A stretch of DNA of 64,000 nt, from assembly GCA_025642075.2 (NCBI GenBank), contig JAODUO010000485.1, positions 97,001 through 161,000 on the forward strand. The letters are read 5' to 3'. Positions 31,084-42,599 of this stretch are shown here, piece by piece (the stretch's first letter is position 1; each line of letters begins with the position of its first letter). The notes beneath the pieces are model-generated. The model was given only the letters and a program-made list of their open reading frames with translations, did no database searches and was not told the DNA's origin. This DNA is from Ridgeia piscesae. Lineage: Eukaryota > Annelida > Polychaeta > Sabellida > Siboglinidae. The position numbers and the translations under genes are program-made.

Positions 31084-31349
31084 AACAATGCGTGCATATG
31101 TATGTACATATGTATGTGTTCCGAACGACTCTGTAAGCAGATTCACAGGATATTTTAATTAACGTAATTACTTAAACGTAGAGCTATGTTTACACAGCGT
31201 TATTTACACGGATTAACTTAACGTATAGGTACTATTGTTATAGCATGAACAATTTCTTAGAAGGACACGAGTTGTTGCTAAAAATAATGATGTCACAGAT
31301 GGGTTAATGTAGGGCCTACATTTGGCATCCTAAGTCAGTTAAACTTACT

Positions 31350-31555
31350 GCACGCGCGCGCGTGTATGAGCGCGTGCGCGTGCGTATATGCGTTTGCGTG
31401 TGCATATATGCCAAAGATGCCAATTGATATGTGTGTCTGGTTCGACTCTTCCAACATCCCAACTGCATCACACACTGATCGAGATCTCACGTGGACACGC
31501 ACGCACGCACGCACCACGCACGCACGCACGCACGCACTCACTCACTCACATACAC
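31350..31555. repeat. (CG)n/(TG)n and (CACG)n simple repeats
   Basis: CGCGCGCG/GTGCGTGC alternation at 31350-31410 and a CACGCACG tract at 31495-31550, flanking ~80 bp of unique sequence. Alternating purine-pyrimidine runs could adopt Z-DNA. Confidence 0.85.
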
Positions 31556-31729
31556 ACGGGCGTGATGTGTTACAGCGTATAATGATCTATTCTACGTAGA
31601 TCCTATAGATATGTTGTTATTGTTGCGCTTGCATAGTTAGAAGTTGACTAACGAATCGTTGAAGCCTATATTTGAACGCTATGCAATAAAAAATACAATT
31701 GTTTTTTTTAAAACACCTGCTGACGCTGT

Positions 31730-33340
31730 AGTATTTAATTTGGTTCCTCGTGTTTATCTCCTTGTCTTTCAACGTTCTCGATCTGAGTGTTGTTGACATA
31801 TAGTTGTGTGTCGTTTTCCATCACCACTTTTTTTCGACTTGTTCATCTTCAGACCCCGATTGCCAATTTCATCAACTAATTCCTGTAGCATTTGTTGTAG
31901 TTCACGTGGTGTTTTAGCGCGAGTATGTCCTCAGCGAAGTGAAGATGACTAAGATATTCGCCGTCTATCTTCAAGCCTCTGTGTTTCCAAGTCAGTCGTC
32001 GGAATATACTTTCGAGTGCTGCCATAAACAGCTTGGGCGATATGGTATTTGCCTGTCGTACTCCTCTCCTGGTGTTGATCTTGTTGCATTCTTTGTGTAG
32101 GTGGACTGTCATCGAGCTGTTGGTGTAGATTTCCTTTAAGAGTTCGATTTACACATCTTCTATCTCTTGTTCTTGAAGCGAAGTCAGTACTGCTCGAGTT
32201 TGCAATGAGTCGAGGGTTTCTCGTAGTCGACGAATGCGACGCAGAGTGGAATATTATATTATATGTACTTCTCCTTCAGTTGGTTTACGACGTGGATGTG
32301 GTCTGTCGTTGAGTATCTGCTTCTGAATCCAGCTTGCTCTCGTGGCTGGATTTCGTCGAGTATCTAGCTCTTGGTCATCAACATTTTCATTTCCACCTCT
32401 ATGTCCTGTTTAATGTTGCACATAACCATTTTGTGGTCACTTTCAATTTTGACTTGGTTGCCCAGATAGCATGCAAACGTTACATTAACGTTTGCATTTG
32501 GTTAGAACCGTTTGATTTTGGTTACCGTTAAATTTCTAACGTTCCCGAAACGTTAGTTTTCGGGGTTTTTTTTGGTTAGAAAGTAAACGTAGATCTACGT
32601 TAAATAAACGAGCAAAATAACGCAAAAAAACGTTCACATGTAAACGTTAAACCAACGTTTCTGCTAACGTTAAATGAACGTTAGATTAACGTTTCCATGC
32701 TATCTGGGTGATGACTTTTAGGTCTGTTGCGATGTCTGGCCTGTAGTCAATTTCGTTCTTCGTCACATCGTTTAGGCTTTTCCACGCCCGTCGCCTCCGT
32801 TCTTTCTTCTGGGACATGGTATTCATGATTTTGTACTTTTTTATGTTGCCAATTCTACCAAGGTGTCGCCTCTTTCGTTCCTCAGTTTGAGTCGGAATTT
32901 GCCCGTTGCCGTTTCCGTAGGGTCTGTTCTTTTCCACATTTGTGCATTGAAGTCTCCAATCACTATCGTATAGTGGTTTGGTTTCCCCAAAGTCTAATCG
33001 ACGTCGTTGTAGAAGCAATTTATGTTTTCTTCTGAGTTTGATGTTTTGTTATGCACAGAACAAGTTCTGCTACTCTGGGCTGATGCTGTTTACCCTCACA
33101 ATAATGATCTTTCAATGTCCTGTTTATGAGAAAGTTTAGTCCTGTTTGGCCGTTGTTTGCCTTGCTGCTACAGTAGGTGGCCGCTTTGTAAGGTAGTGAA
33201 ACATTCCTCTCGTCTACTCACTTCTCCGATCTCAATTACATCCCATACCAACCTGGTTTCCCTAAGTTCTTCCTCGAGTTCTTGTATGTGTTCATCTCTT
33301 AGTATAGTTCTGACGTTGTAAGGCAGTCGCTATCTTTGCA
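31730..33340 (-). mobile_element. RTE-type LINE, internally deleted, with nested MITE
   Basis: Read on the minus strand from right to left: an endonuclease start (NVRTILRDEHIQELEEEL near 33320) and further endonuclease blocks (LDFGETKPLYDSDWRLQCT, KYKIMNTMSQKKERRR, VTKNEIDYRPDIATDL). Next come VKIESDHKMVMCNIK across the MITE insertion, then directly IQPREQAGFRSRYSTTDHI and the reverse-transcriptase part RRGVRQANTISPKLF, LESIFRRLTW and GEYLSHLHFAEDILAL. A few hundred residues between the endonuclease end and the RT start are missing. There are stops, frameshifts and an altered YADD-type motif (FAED), so the copy is dead. The family assignment rests on remembered RTE block order. Confidence 0.8.
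32460..32711. mobile_element. ~250-bp MITE nested in the RTE LINE
   Basis: The ends are inverted repeats of ~22 bp (CCCAGATAGCATGCAAACGTTA at the left; its complement with one mismatch at the right). The interior is full of short AACGTT/TTAACG palindromes and has no coding capacity. The LINE reading frame is interrupted exactly at the element ends. The flanks suggest a short target-site duplication (CA on the LINE sense strand). Confidence 0.85.
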
Positions 33341-33391
33341 CGTAGTCTCAGTTGACCAGAGTCGCCTTCTTGGCCACGGACCCTTTCGGTG

Positions 33392-33652
33392 CCACTGGGG
33401 ACTGGGGACTGGGGACTAGTTTGGGGGTCGTGGGTTTATAGTGCTTTGCATGCTGGTGTTGTTGGCGTACCCTTCTGCGCTGGCCAGTGAGGATTGCAAG
33501 GGTCAGACAATACAGGGTGAACGACATTGCCCAAATTTCGACACGGTGGCTGTATCAGTATGGAACCACCGACATGGCGGCACCGGGATTCGAACCCCGG
33601 TCCCTCTAGTCGAGAGTCCGGCAGCTCTAAACATTCGGCCACCGCGTCCTAT
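33392..33652 (-). mobile_element. tRNA-derived SINE
   Basis: On the minus strand the head contains an A-box-like GTGGCCGAATGTTTAGAG (about 33643-33626) and a perfect B-box core GGTTCGAATCC (about 33597-33587). These sit in a tRNA-like head with an extra stretch between boxes, as in Leu/Ser-type tRNAs. A ~180-bp body follows, ending in a short (CCCCAGT)n tail at 33396-33418. The minus-strand frame LPDSRLEGPGFESRCRHVGG is the usual spurious peptide of such SINE heads. Confidence 0.8.
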
Positions 33653-33654
33653 AC

Positions 33655-33735
33655 ACACACGCACATGCATGCACGCACACACGCACGCACACACACGCAC
33701 ATAATATGCCGTATACGTAATATATATTACGCACG
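33655..33735. repeat. (CA)/(CACG) microsatellite
   Basis: CACACGCACATGCATG-type tract immediately upstream of the SINE head. Confidence 0.85.
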
Positions 33736-34143
33736 CATTACATGCATTTAGTTTTGTTACTAATTATTATGATATTCTGCTACGCACACTTTGTGTCGGT
33801 TTTGTCAAAATTAACACGATAGCGTGAACAGTGTGATTTGATAAAAAAAATATTTGAGCAGTGTTTTGCATAAATTGTTATGTTAACAAAGAATCAGTGC
33901 ACGTTAGAATATATATCATACGTAAAACAAAACAATCTAGAGATGTATCAGCAGATAAAACAACCAAAGGGTCATTAAAGAAAGCTACTCAACCGTGTAA
34001 TACGCCCGGGCGTCTATTGACTGTGTACGGTAGTACCGGTGGTAGCCAATGATTCTTGCTGATAGTTGATAGGCTGTTTATCCACGGGACATCCCCCCGC
34101 CTTTAACCGCCTTCGACCGGGAAGTCGAACGCGGAAGATTTCA

Positions 34144-34159
34144 ATGGCTGCGGACACAG
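34144..34159 (+). CDS. Candidate first coding exon (MAADT-G) of an unidentified plus-strand gene
   Basis: ATGGCTGCGGACACAG is followed at 34160 by a consensus donor GTAGGT. It lies in a locally CpG-rich stretch (34070-34145, with CGGGAAG/CGGAAG ETS-like motifs) that resembles a promoter. MAAD starts and short first coding exons are common. No matching second exon is seen in the next 27 kb. The next gene on this strand is the TRAF6-like gene, so it may be that gene's 5' exon, but a direct join to an acceptor at 61468 would make only a 22-codon upstream frame. Confidence 0.3.
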
Positions 34160-37100
34160 GTAGGTATTACGACGAACATGCATTTTAGTGTAACTTTAAC
34201 GTTTCTCAGCGTTCGAAATGTTGTTATTCGTACAACCGACTGCGTATCCACGTGTCACCAAGATACTAGCTCGGTTAGGTTGTTGTGAAATGACGCGGGG
34301 CGCATGTGCCGTAAACATTGTATCGTAACTAGTTCGAGGCGCGTCGCAGACTCAGTCATGGCTCGTGTAGGCGTCACAACATGGACTCGGTGGTTATGAT
34401 CGTAGGTAGACGTGGCGTCACAGTTCTGATTCCCATTGGTATTCTCGCTTGTGTATGTTCTAAGACGTACACATTTTAGCAAACAGGTTCTGGTACCGAG
34501 CTGCCAGGTAATTATAATCATCATGGGAACGCCCACTTAAACAGGCGTAAGGTTACGAGGTAGGTAGGGTTGTTCACACTTGTCACTGTGTAAATCAAAA
34601 CAAATGGTTGAATGGTTGAATGAATCGATGACTACCAGATCATATGTATTTGAAGTCTAAATAATACAATTATTACCATAAGTATAGCCTAGACTTCTAA
34701 GTTGTGTGAAACTGGTATGTTTTGTCTAAGACTGAGTTTAAGTAACATATCTAACATTAATTTTATATATGATGTGTTTATACAGGGTTCATGATTCATG
34801 ATAATGTAATGATGTCATAAGTCACATAACTAAAATTGGGTAAGTGGAACTGATAAATTATTGTTTTAAATGTATAGGTTAACTATCAGTGTAAAAGTAC
34901 ACAAAATTAAACAGAATAAATCGTTAATGTAAATGTTTACATGTATGTTGAGTACGGTTACACTACGCTACGGTAGAACCTTAATCAATTGATAATTAAA
35001 TTAATGTCACCTTTTGAATTTGAAAGAAGTGATGTTAATAACAAGTTAATATCCTGTGCTTTCATGGCAGTGGAAATTATTTAAAACTATCCTAGGTGAC
35101 CTTAATTGCAAAGTCACTGCATTAGTGAGATGACCATAAAAAGAGGTTTCACCATACTACAGTTGTCAGGGAATTACCAGATTCCAGTTCATCTTGTTTT
35201 TATTATTTATATAATTATTTACTATAACACTAGTTAAGCCAGCATTGTAGGGTATTGCAATAGCTTACCTTAAAATGATTTCATACAACATTCGTGTTGC
35301 TACATACTTTTTTAATTAAATTAAAAACAATTGATATATTTTATAAGTGGTTTCATATAATATTATTTAGTTATCCTGCCTGTTTTATAGCATATGTATG
35401 TATATATGGTTATTCTGGTGCATAGTGGCACTACCAGTGCCATTAACTAAGGCTTACTGTTTTATTCAGTCACAACCAAAATGGTAATATTCCAATCAAT
35501 ATCAGGATCATATAATGACATATCTTTGGGAAAAAAATTGTTTTCAGATACAATACATGCTAATTAATAGAAAGCAACACCAAAGATTGAACAGGTATGG
35601 CCAGACCTCGCCAATGTCTTTATATTGCTCAAATTAGCAACTACTTAGAAAATTGTCTTAACCTGCAGACTCGTGGCGTGCATGTAATTATACTCTTTGA
35701 GGTGGGTGTGGGCCTGACAATTGTTTAGTAATTGACTTAGCTTAACACCAACTTTATATACAGTTTAAATCCAGTGTGAAGTAGCACACGCCCAGGCATA
35801 CTACTTAAGCAAACTGTGTCATGGACCAGGAAGTTGTGTAGTCCTTTCTCCATGTTCAGTGACTACAGACCACAGGCTACAGACATGTCACTATTTTAGC
35901 CGTTGGTCATTTTAGTAGCTCAATATTAGCCAAAGTTACTACAAAATATAAAGGTATTTGTTTCAGTGAACTACAATGCAGGTTTATCTAGTGTTATAGT
36001 AACTTTATACTAGCTGCTTGCACAGTGCTAAATCATGTGGGTTGGCAAAATAGTGATGCATTGGGGTTAGGATGATTTACATGCATAAAGTAAGTATAAG
36101 TGACAAACGTTTCATAACATCACTTGAACATTGTCAGTTGTTTGTACAAAATGTATTGAAAGTCTAAAAAAAATTATATTGGGCTTGATTCCTTTCAAAT
36201 TACATAGGCAGAACTTGAAAGAATAATGCAGAAATATTTATTTAATACTTTTATTATGTGTAATATTGAAATATTAATTTGAGGGATATGACAGTTCACA
36301 GTTTATGAAATATCATAAATTGTACAGTTGCAAGAAATAAACAAAGAAAAGGTTTTAATTTAGCACTGAAGAAACAAAGCAACGTTCTTTGCTTTTTGCC
36401 CTTACTTAATGTTTTTCTATCATTTCATAGCTAATTTTATTTCTGGATCCAAATATTTTTTGCTGTACCATGTCATAATTTTTTATTTATGTTGGTTTGA
36501 GATATTGATGAGCTAGCTTTTTTGCCCGTTGGGTCATGACAGTTGAACAGTTAGAGTATTGGACTGTTGTACCAGATTCAAATACTAGTGCTGCTGGGTG
36601 GTTCAATGCTGGATTCATCATGTTGAAACCTGGGCACTTTTGTCTACCCTATAGTGCCCATGTCTTGTGGAGGAGTCCTTAGGCCCTTCTCTTGATCTAT
36701 CTGGTGTCTATGCCAGGAGTGTGAAAGTTCCTATTTGATTGGAAATGGAAAACACCTGTCATACACTCATTGAGTGGAGTACTCATTCTAGCAAAATCTA
36801 CAACTAGATAATCAATTATTTTGATCATATAGTACGAAGAAGAATAAACAGTAATTTATCAGAATACACTAAAAATCAGTAGCGATCAAATGTTGTTTCA
36901 GTTTAAGGCAAAGTTATCAGAACAGACCCACCAGGAAACTGGAGGTTTCTACCCATATCAGTATTATTTTTATAGTTGAATTGAATAACATATATTGAAT
37001 GGACTTCCAACATTGTGCAAATATGCCATCTGCCAGTATAAATATATATTATTTCATAAATCGATTCCCCTGCCTGATATTTTAGTGAACCAGTGGCATG

Positions 37101-39870
37101 ATATTTAGGCTAGACAGAATACAAGGTGCAGTGACTGACCCAATGAGCATAACATTTTATTTGAACGTTTGTGTTGGGCTGAACTAAATAGTGGATGCAA
37201 GTTATTGATTATTTAAAATGTTTGACTGAATGTAAGGCCACTAGGTTCAAGGTCATTGTGAGTGTGACTTAGCATTTATTTGACAATTAAGTTAGACTGA
37301 ATGTTGACAGATGACAGGGACTTTCTGGACAGTTGAAGTAGACTGAACTGAATGTAGTGTGAAGAAGAGTCCCGGGCAGTTATTTCATCATTTATATACA
37401 TGATGTGTTTGAATGCAGGAACAAATTGAGCATTTATTTGAACATTTAGAGTAGGCTGAAAATAGGGTGTAATTGAAGATTTTTAGTTCTTTGAGCCAAA
37501 GGTCCAATGACTTATGGCATCACTCTGTGTCAGCCATCTGCCAAGAAACCGTTCAGGATCTATTTTTATAATTTGGCATAGATGTATCCTAGGGCACCGC
37601 TACTATGCATGAGAATTTGGTATTTAACTACCAGTAGATCATTCTTAAAGCCCAAGTGTTTTTTCTCAAAAGTCTTGTATACATTTTTCTATAATTTTGC
37701 ATAGGCATATACCTTAGCGTACTTAATGTACAAGACATCTTTATTTGATTGAATGTTTCTAAGGTCATCCCAGGGCCTCCCAGAAATATCATGTCCATAT
37801 TTTGCCAGTGTCTGCCTGGACAGGCTGGGAAACAGTGCTGGTGTATTTGAGACTGCCTCATTATGGAGACTAGGTGACCTGCCAGGAACCATGGCTCATT
37901 GTGTATTGGAGATTGCCCCACTGCCACACACTGAAGGCTATGTCCTTGGTATTATGTCTTTGACAGGCCATTCACAGCTGCTTCTGTAGTTTTGATTAAG
38001 CTGTATCTTCACAACTATTAATATTCTGTAAGTGCAAGTTGAGTTAGTTGATTGTTTTGAAGAAATTAGGCTGTGACTATGATTCACCAAAACATATTTC
38101 ATTCAAATTACAAACTCACTATAAGGTCCAAATGAAATATCTTGGCGTATTTTTTAACATTTAAGCAAGCCTGATTGAATGAAAGTAGGGACTGCATCTA
38201 TGAACAGTCAAGCTATGCTGACTGTAGCGTGCATTTGAAGTGAACCATTTTATATTTGAAATTTGAACGTTTAAACAACTCTAAACTGAATGCAGGGTGT
38301 AACTGACTGTTCATTTGAACTTTTAGCCTAGACTATGGCGATACGAGTCATATGACTAAGCATTTATATATATGTATACATTTATTAAATGGTTTGATTT
38401 GTTTAGACCACCTGTAGTCATATATTTGTAGGTAGCACTAGATTGACATGATATTTGGCACAGGCATATTGTAATTATATTATTAGTAAATAACTGATTA
38501 GAATAACTTCCTGGTCTGTGAACTGTGTCACTGTTCATAAATTGGAGTGTGCTCAACTGTGCAGGCAGGAAGTACTCATATTTCTGGCCTTCATAAACAG
38601 GAGAGCTCCATGCAGTATTGGAAATCTCGCGCGTGAAAACGAGGTTGGGGGCAGGAAATCCATGTTAACATATAGGACTTTGTTTTGTTTTTGGTTGTAA
38701 TAATCGAACTGTTCCCAAATAACATATTTCAGTTATATTGTCCGAAGGATTATTACAAACAGAAGCAACGGAACACTTTGCCGGTGACAGTGACCACGGA
38801 AATCATGAATTTTGATCGATTGTTATGGTGGTTGCCTTGGCATTAGCGGCAAGTACTTGTGTTTGGCAATCTTGACTAATAATGAAGAGTGCCATTTTCT
38901 GCGCAGTACAAATTGTTTGGGGCAAACGTATACATGTGTTATGATTATATGCATTTAGACAACTTGTCAGATATAAGTGCTTATCAAAACCACAACGTAC
39001 AACAATGTAAAATGCAAATCCCGTAAAAGACACATACAGTATAAAATCGTTTCTATTATCTGCACTACGTAAATTGCTATATGTCTATGATAGTGTGGTA
39101 AACTCAATATTAAATTGAACATTTAAGATAAGAAAGGTTTAACACAAGATACTTAAGACCTGATTTTCCTAGTATTCATCAGTCGGAAGCTACAACTGTC
39201 ATCCATCGTTAGAATATTATTCTTGTGTCCAGTCCCCAATCAGCTCCAGTCGTGTGGAGTCTCACCATGTATTGTGACCCACTTACAGGCCCTATTGGTG
39301 GGTTGAATTTATGATGAGGTGAAACAACCATTGTACTCGCTGTTTTAGGTAAGCATACAGATGACTTTTAAACAAAATTCAGCCATTCCATCCAATCTTG
39401 ATGATGTAGTCTTAAGATATTTGAATTTATCTTAAAGCATTTACCCCTTTTAATCTAGGAATCCTTCAATTATAATACAAATTATAATATATAAAAGTAC
39501 TAATTTACTATGCATGCTACAGTTTGTAACATGATCTGACACATCCAACAAAATGGTGTTGTGAGATAAAACATTTCTATACAAGTTACAACTGTACAAT
39601 TCAGGATTAGCAAACAACGAGCAACCAAAACACACCACAAAGTTGTACAGTGTTCACTGTTTATTGGAGATATGTGTCTCAATTTATCAGACTGATTTCA
39701 CTAGAATTGCCTACTTTGAAAGTGATTCTTAGTAAACCATAGATTTGTGACTTTGTTGATTATAGAACTTAGCAAATCATAATAGTGGAATTTATATAAT
39801 GAATGATTAGATTAAATCTTAAATTGCATATCCAAGTCAAGATGTACCTTTACCTGTAAAGACTTTCATT
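34160..39870. other. Non-coding stretch, mostly unique AT-rich sequence
   Basis: Apart from a SINE-like segment at 36527-36790 I see no exon or RNA gene. At 37140-38340 a short phrase (ATTTGAACGTTTA with AGACTGAATG) recurs loosely about six times, hinting at an old degenerate tandem repeat. Confidence 0.45.
36527..36790 (+). mobile_element. Decayed tRNA-derived SINE
   Basis: An A-box-like GACAGTTGAACAGTTAGAG is followed ~30 bp later by a B-box-like AGATTCAAATACT. The 3' body is GTGCCCATGTCTTGTGGAGG... then TGTCTATGCCAGGAGTGTG. Spacing fits a tRNA head, but both boxes are degenerate. Confidence 0.45.
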
Positions 39871-39877
39871 GACCGTA

Positions 39878-39909
<32 letters not shown>

Positions 39910-39918
39910 CTACTACTA

Positions 39919-39974
<56 letters not shown>

Positions 39975-40003
39975 ATAATAATAATAATAATAATAATAAT
40001 ATT
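39878..40003. repeat. (CTA)n followed by (ATA)n microsatellite
   Basis: Trinucleotide CTA runs with two interruptions, switching to AAT/ATA at 39973. The Ser/Val and Thr/Asn frames on either strand are only repeat translations. Confidence 0.95.
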
Positions 40004-40196
40004 AGAAAACAAGCTCAGAGACGCATCAGCCATCAGTACAAAAAGGTTGATCAATCTCAAAGTCAATAAACAAATCTAGTTGTCATGGTGGACAGGCAAG
40101 GTTGTAAAGGTATTGTCTATAAATGACAGCAGAATTTAGCAATATTTTCAACTGATTTGATAAGTAGTGGTACAGATCATAAAATATAATACAATA

Positions 40197-40348
40197 TTAA
40201 TGATGAATGACGTCATTGTATATGCGAGGCAGTTCGTAGTGTCTCTCATGTTGCTGTGTAGGAGTTCTAGTCTTCCTATAAATCAACACCAGGGCAACTA
40301 TGAACTGTTTTACTTATACGATCATTACGATGACGTCATTCATCATTA
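40197..40348. mobile_element. ~150-bp MITE-like element with CRE-containing inverted termini
   Basis: TAATGATGAATGACGTCAT at 40198 and its exact complement ending at 40347 form 19-bp terminal inverted repeats. Weaker complementarity continues inward (GCAGTTCGTAG versus CTATGAACTG). Each end carries a TGACGTCA palindrome. No coding capacity. Confidence 0.8.
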
Positions 40349-41219
40349 GTACAGATGAATTTAACATGTCAACGTTCGACTAAAACATACATCTTGCCTT
40401 GGAAGATTAAAGTTTGCGATCCGAAAAAGAAATGAGAAATGTTCTGTAATCTGAAAATGATTAGATTGTACTAATACCCTAGAGGTTTTGCGTTATCTGT
40501 CAAATTGATCTTGTTTGAGTGGTTCACAGACAATGCATACACCTGCAGATTTCAGATTAACAATTGAAAGGAAATAATCACCTGATCATCCATGCCCGGA
40601 GATCATTTTCAATCACCGTAACAGGCCAACCTGTTATTAAGATATCACAGGGCAATCTTGATCGTAGATCAACACATGTACCACATAATGTCAACATTTA
40701 AACCACTGAAATTGTTTTATGTAGTCAACAAACTGTGTTCATGAATTATATGTACCGTAAACTCCCGCATAAAAGCCAAGCTCATGTAAACGCCCACCCA
40801 CTCCATGCCAGAATTTTGTATAAACACCCCCCCCAACCCGCTTTGGATTAATTATTTATCAGCTTCTCTTTTATTTTCAGAGTTGCCTATATCCATGGAA
40901 TTATTATGTGATTAATGTATTCTGAGTAAAACTCTCATACGATCACTTACTCAACTGAATACTGTGAAGTCGAGTGTTAATACAGGTATACTGTATATGG
41001 TATATTTCAGTCATCATAAGTTGTTGGTGAATAAATATCTAATTCTGTTCAATTGCATGCATTGTCAGTCGTGAAAGTCGTATCTTATACTAGAAGGACG
41101 TTATTTATCAAACAGAAGTTTCAGCGACTGAAGGATAGGGTTTTTTGTTTGTTGACTATCAAGACAAGACTGCCTGTTGTTGATACACTGAGGATATGTA
41201 TCTAGTCAGCATTCCACAT

Positions 41220-41284
41220 TCAGCTTGTCTGCTTGTCTGCTTGTCTGCTTGTCTGCTTGTCTGCTTGTCTGCTTGTCTGCTTGC
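41220..41284. repeat. (CTTGTCTG)n 8-bp microsatellite
   Basis: About eight perfect tandem copies of an octamer. Confidence 0.95.
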
Positions 41285-42029
41285 CACAACCACTGCAGTG
41301 GCCACAGGACAAGTGAAACTTGTACTACTTGGTGTCGATGGGCCAACTTAGAGTGGAGGGCAGCACTGTTTATGTCAGCTAAACCTACAATGTCTACTGT
41401 CTAGCATGGATTGCCCTTGTTAGCACACACTATTCAACTGTAAATATTCTTACTTACTTACGGATAAGTAGGTTTTGAAATGTAGTAGTGAGACAAGTGA
41501 GTTGTTGTATGGACAAGTGAAATGGTTTTTCTACTTGACCTCGGGACAAGTAAAACATTTGACGAATTTCGATCCCTGCTAGTATAGAATAGTATCTATA
41601 ACGTATAGTACTATAGTATAATATAGCAGTTGGTGCCTGGCACAGGTGCTATAAACAAGTGTAATAGTGTCACTCAGTGACTTTCAGGATTCACTGACCT
41701 AAGAATAAAGCACAAATAGCCTGTTTATCTGCCGGACCACTCCTAGCTACTGCATATTGACAGGTGCTACTTTTCAACATATCTTATGTTTGCTATTATG
41801 TTGTGTGGCTATGCATGAAAGAATGAATCATACGTTCACCAGAGAATTAACACTGTATGTCGGACTGTTCATGACATGAAGTGGGGAGAGTCGACATCAT
41901 GTGCTAGGGTATGTGCAGGGTGAATTGACAACAGTAACTTGTCTTCTGGTTGTCCAGTTCAGTCAACTCTACTGAGAAACAACTGAATTGAGGTAGGATT
42001 AAACAGTGTTATACATATGAATACATACA

Positions 42030-42035
42030 ATGTAG

Positions 42036-42108
<73 letters not shown>

Positions 42109-42112
42109 TAAT

Positions 42113-42144
<32 letters not shown>

Positions 42145-42160
42145 ACAAATGTATGTATAT

Positions 42161-42196
<36 letters not shown>

Positions 42197-42256
42197 CTTT
42201 TATATATATATAATATATGTATATATATATAAGTATGTGTATATATATATAATTAT

Positions 42257-42290
<34 letters not shown>
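42030..42290. repeat. (TA)n microsatellite cluster
   Basis: Long TA runs broken by short AAGTAATACATTTTA-type islands, ending in (CA)n at 42258-42274. Confidence 0.95.
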
Positions 42291-42291
<1 letters not shown>

Positions 42292-42384
42292 CAGGGGTAG
42301 AAACTATCTTTTTTTAACCACTAGCTTACAGGACTAAAATAAATGTATATGGGTGTGTGTATCTAATACTATCTATGTATATAT

Positions 42385-42389
<5 letters not shown>

Positions 42390-42424
<35 letters not shown>

Positions 42425-42442
42425 TATATATATTATATATAT

Positions 42443-42529
<87 letters not shown>

Positions 42530-42530
42530 T
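42390..42530. repeat. (TA)n microsatellite
   Basis: About 140 bp of almost pure TA. Confidence 0.95.
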
Positions 42531-42599
42531 AACACATACCATTACATATTTTTGTTTCAAGACATTCACACTGGTACAAAAGAAGTAAATCGGGCCATT

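Noticed and set aside
33570..33650. Functional tRNA gene (Leu/Ser type)
   Set aside because: The boxes are good, but the acceptor arms do not pair and a SINE body and short-repeat tail follow.
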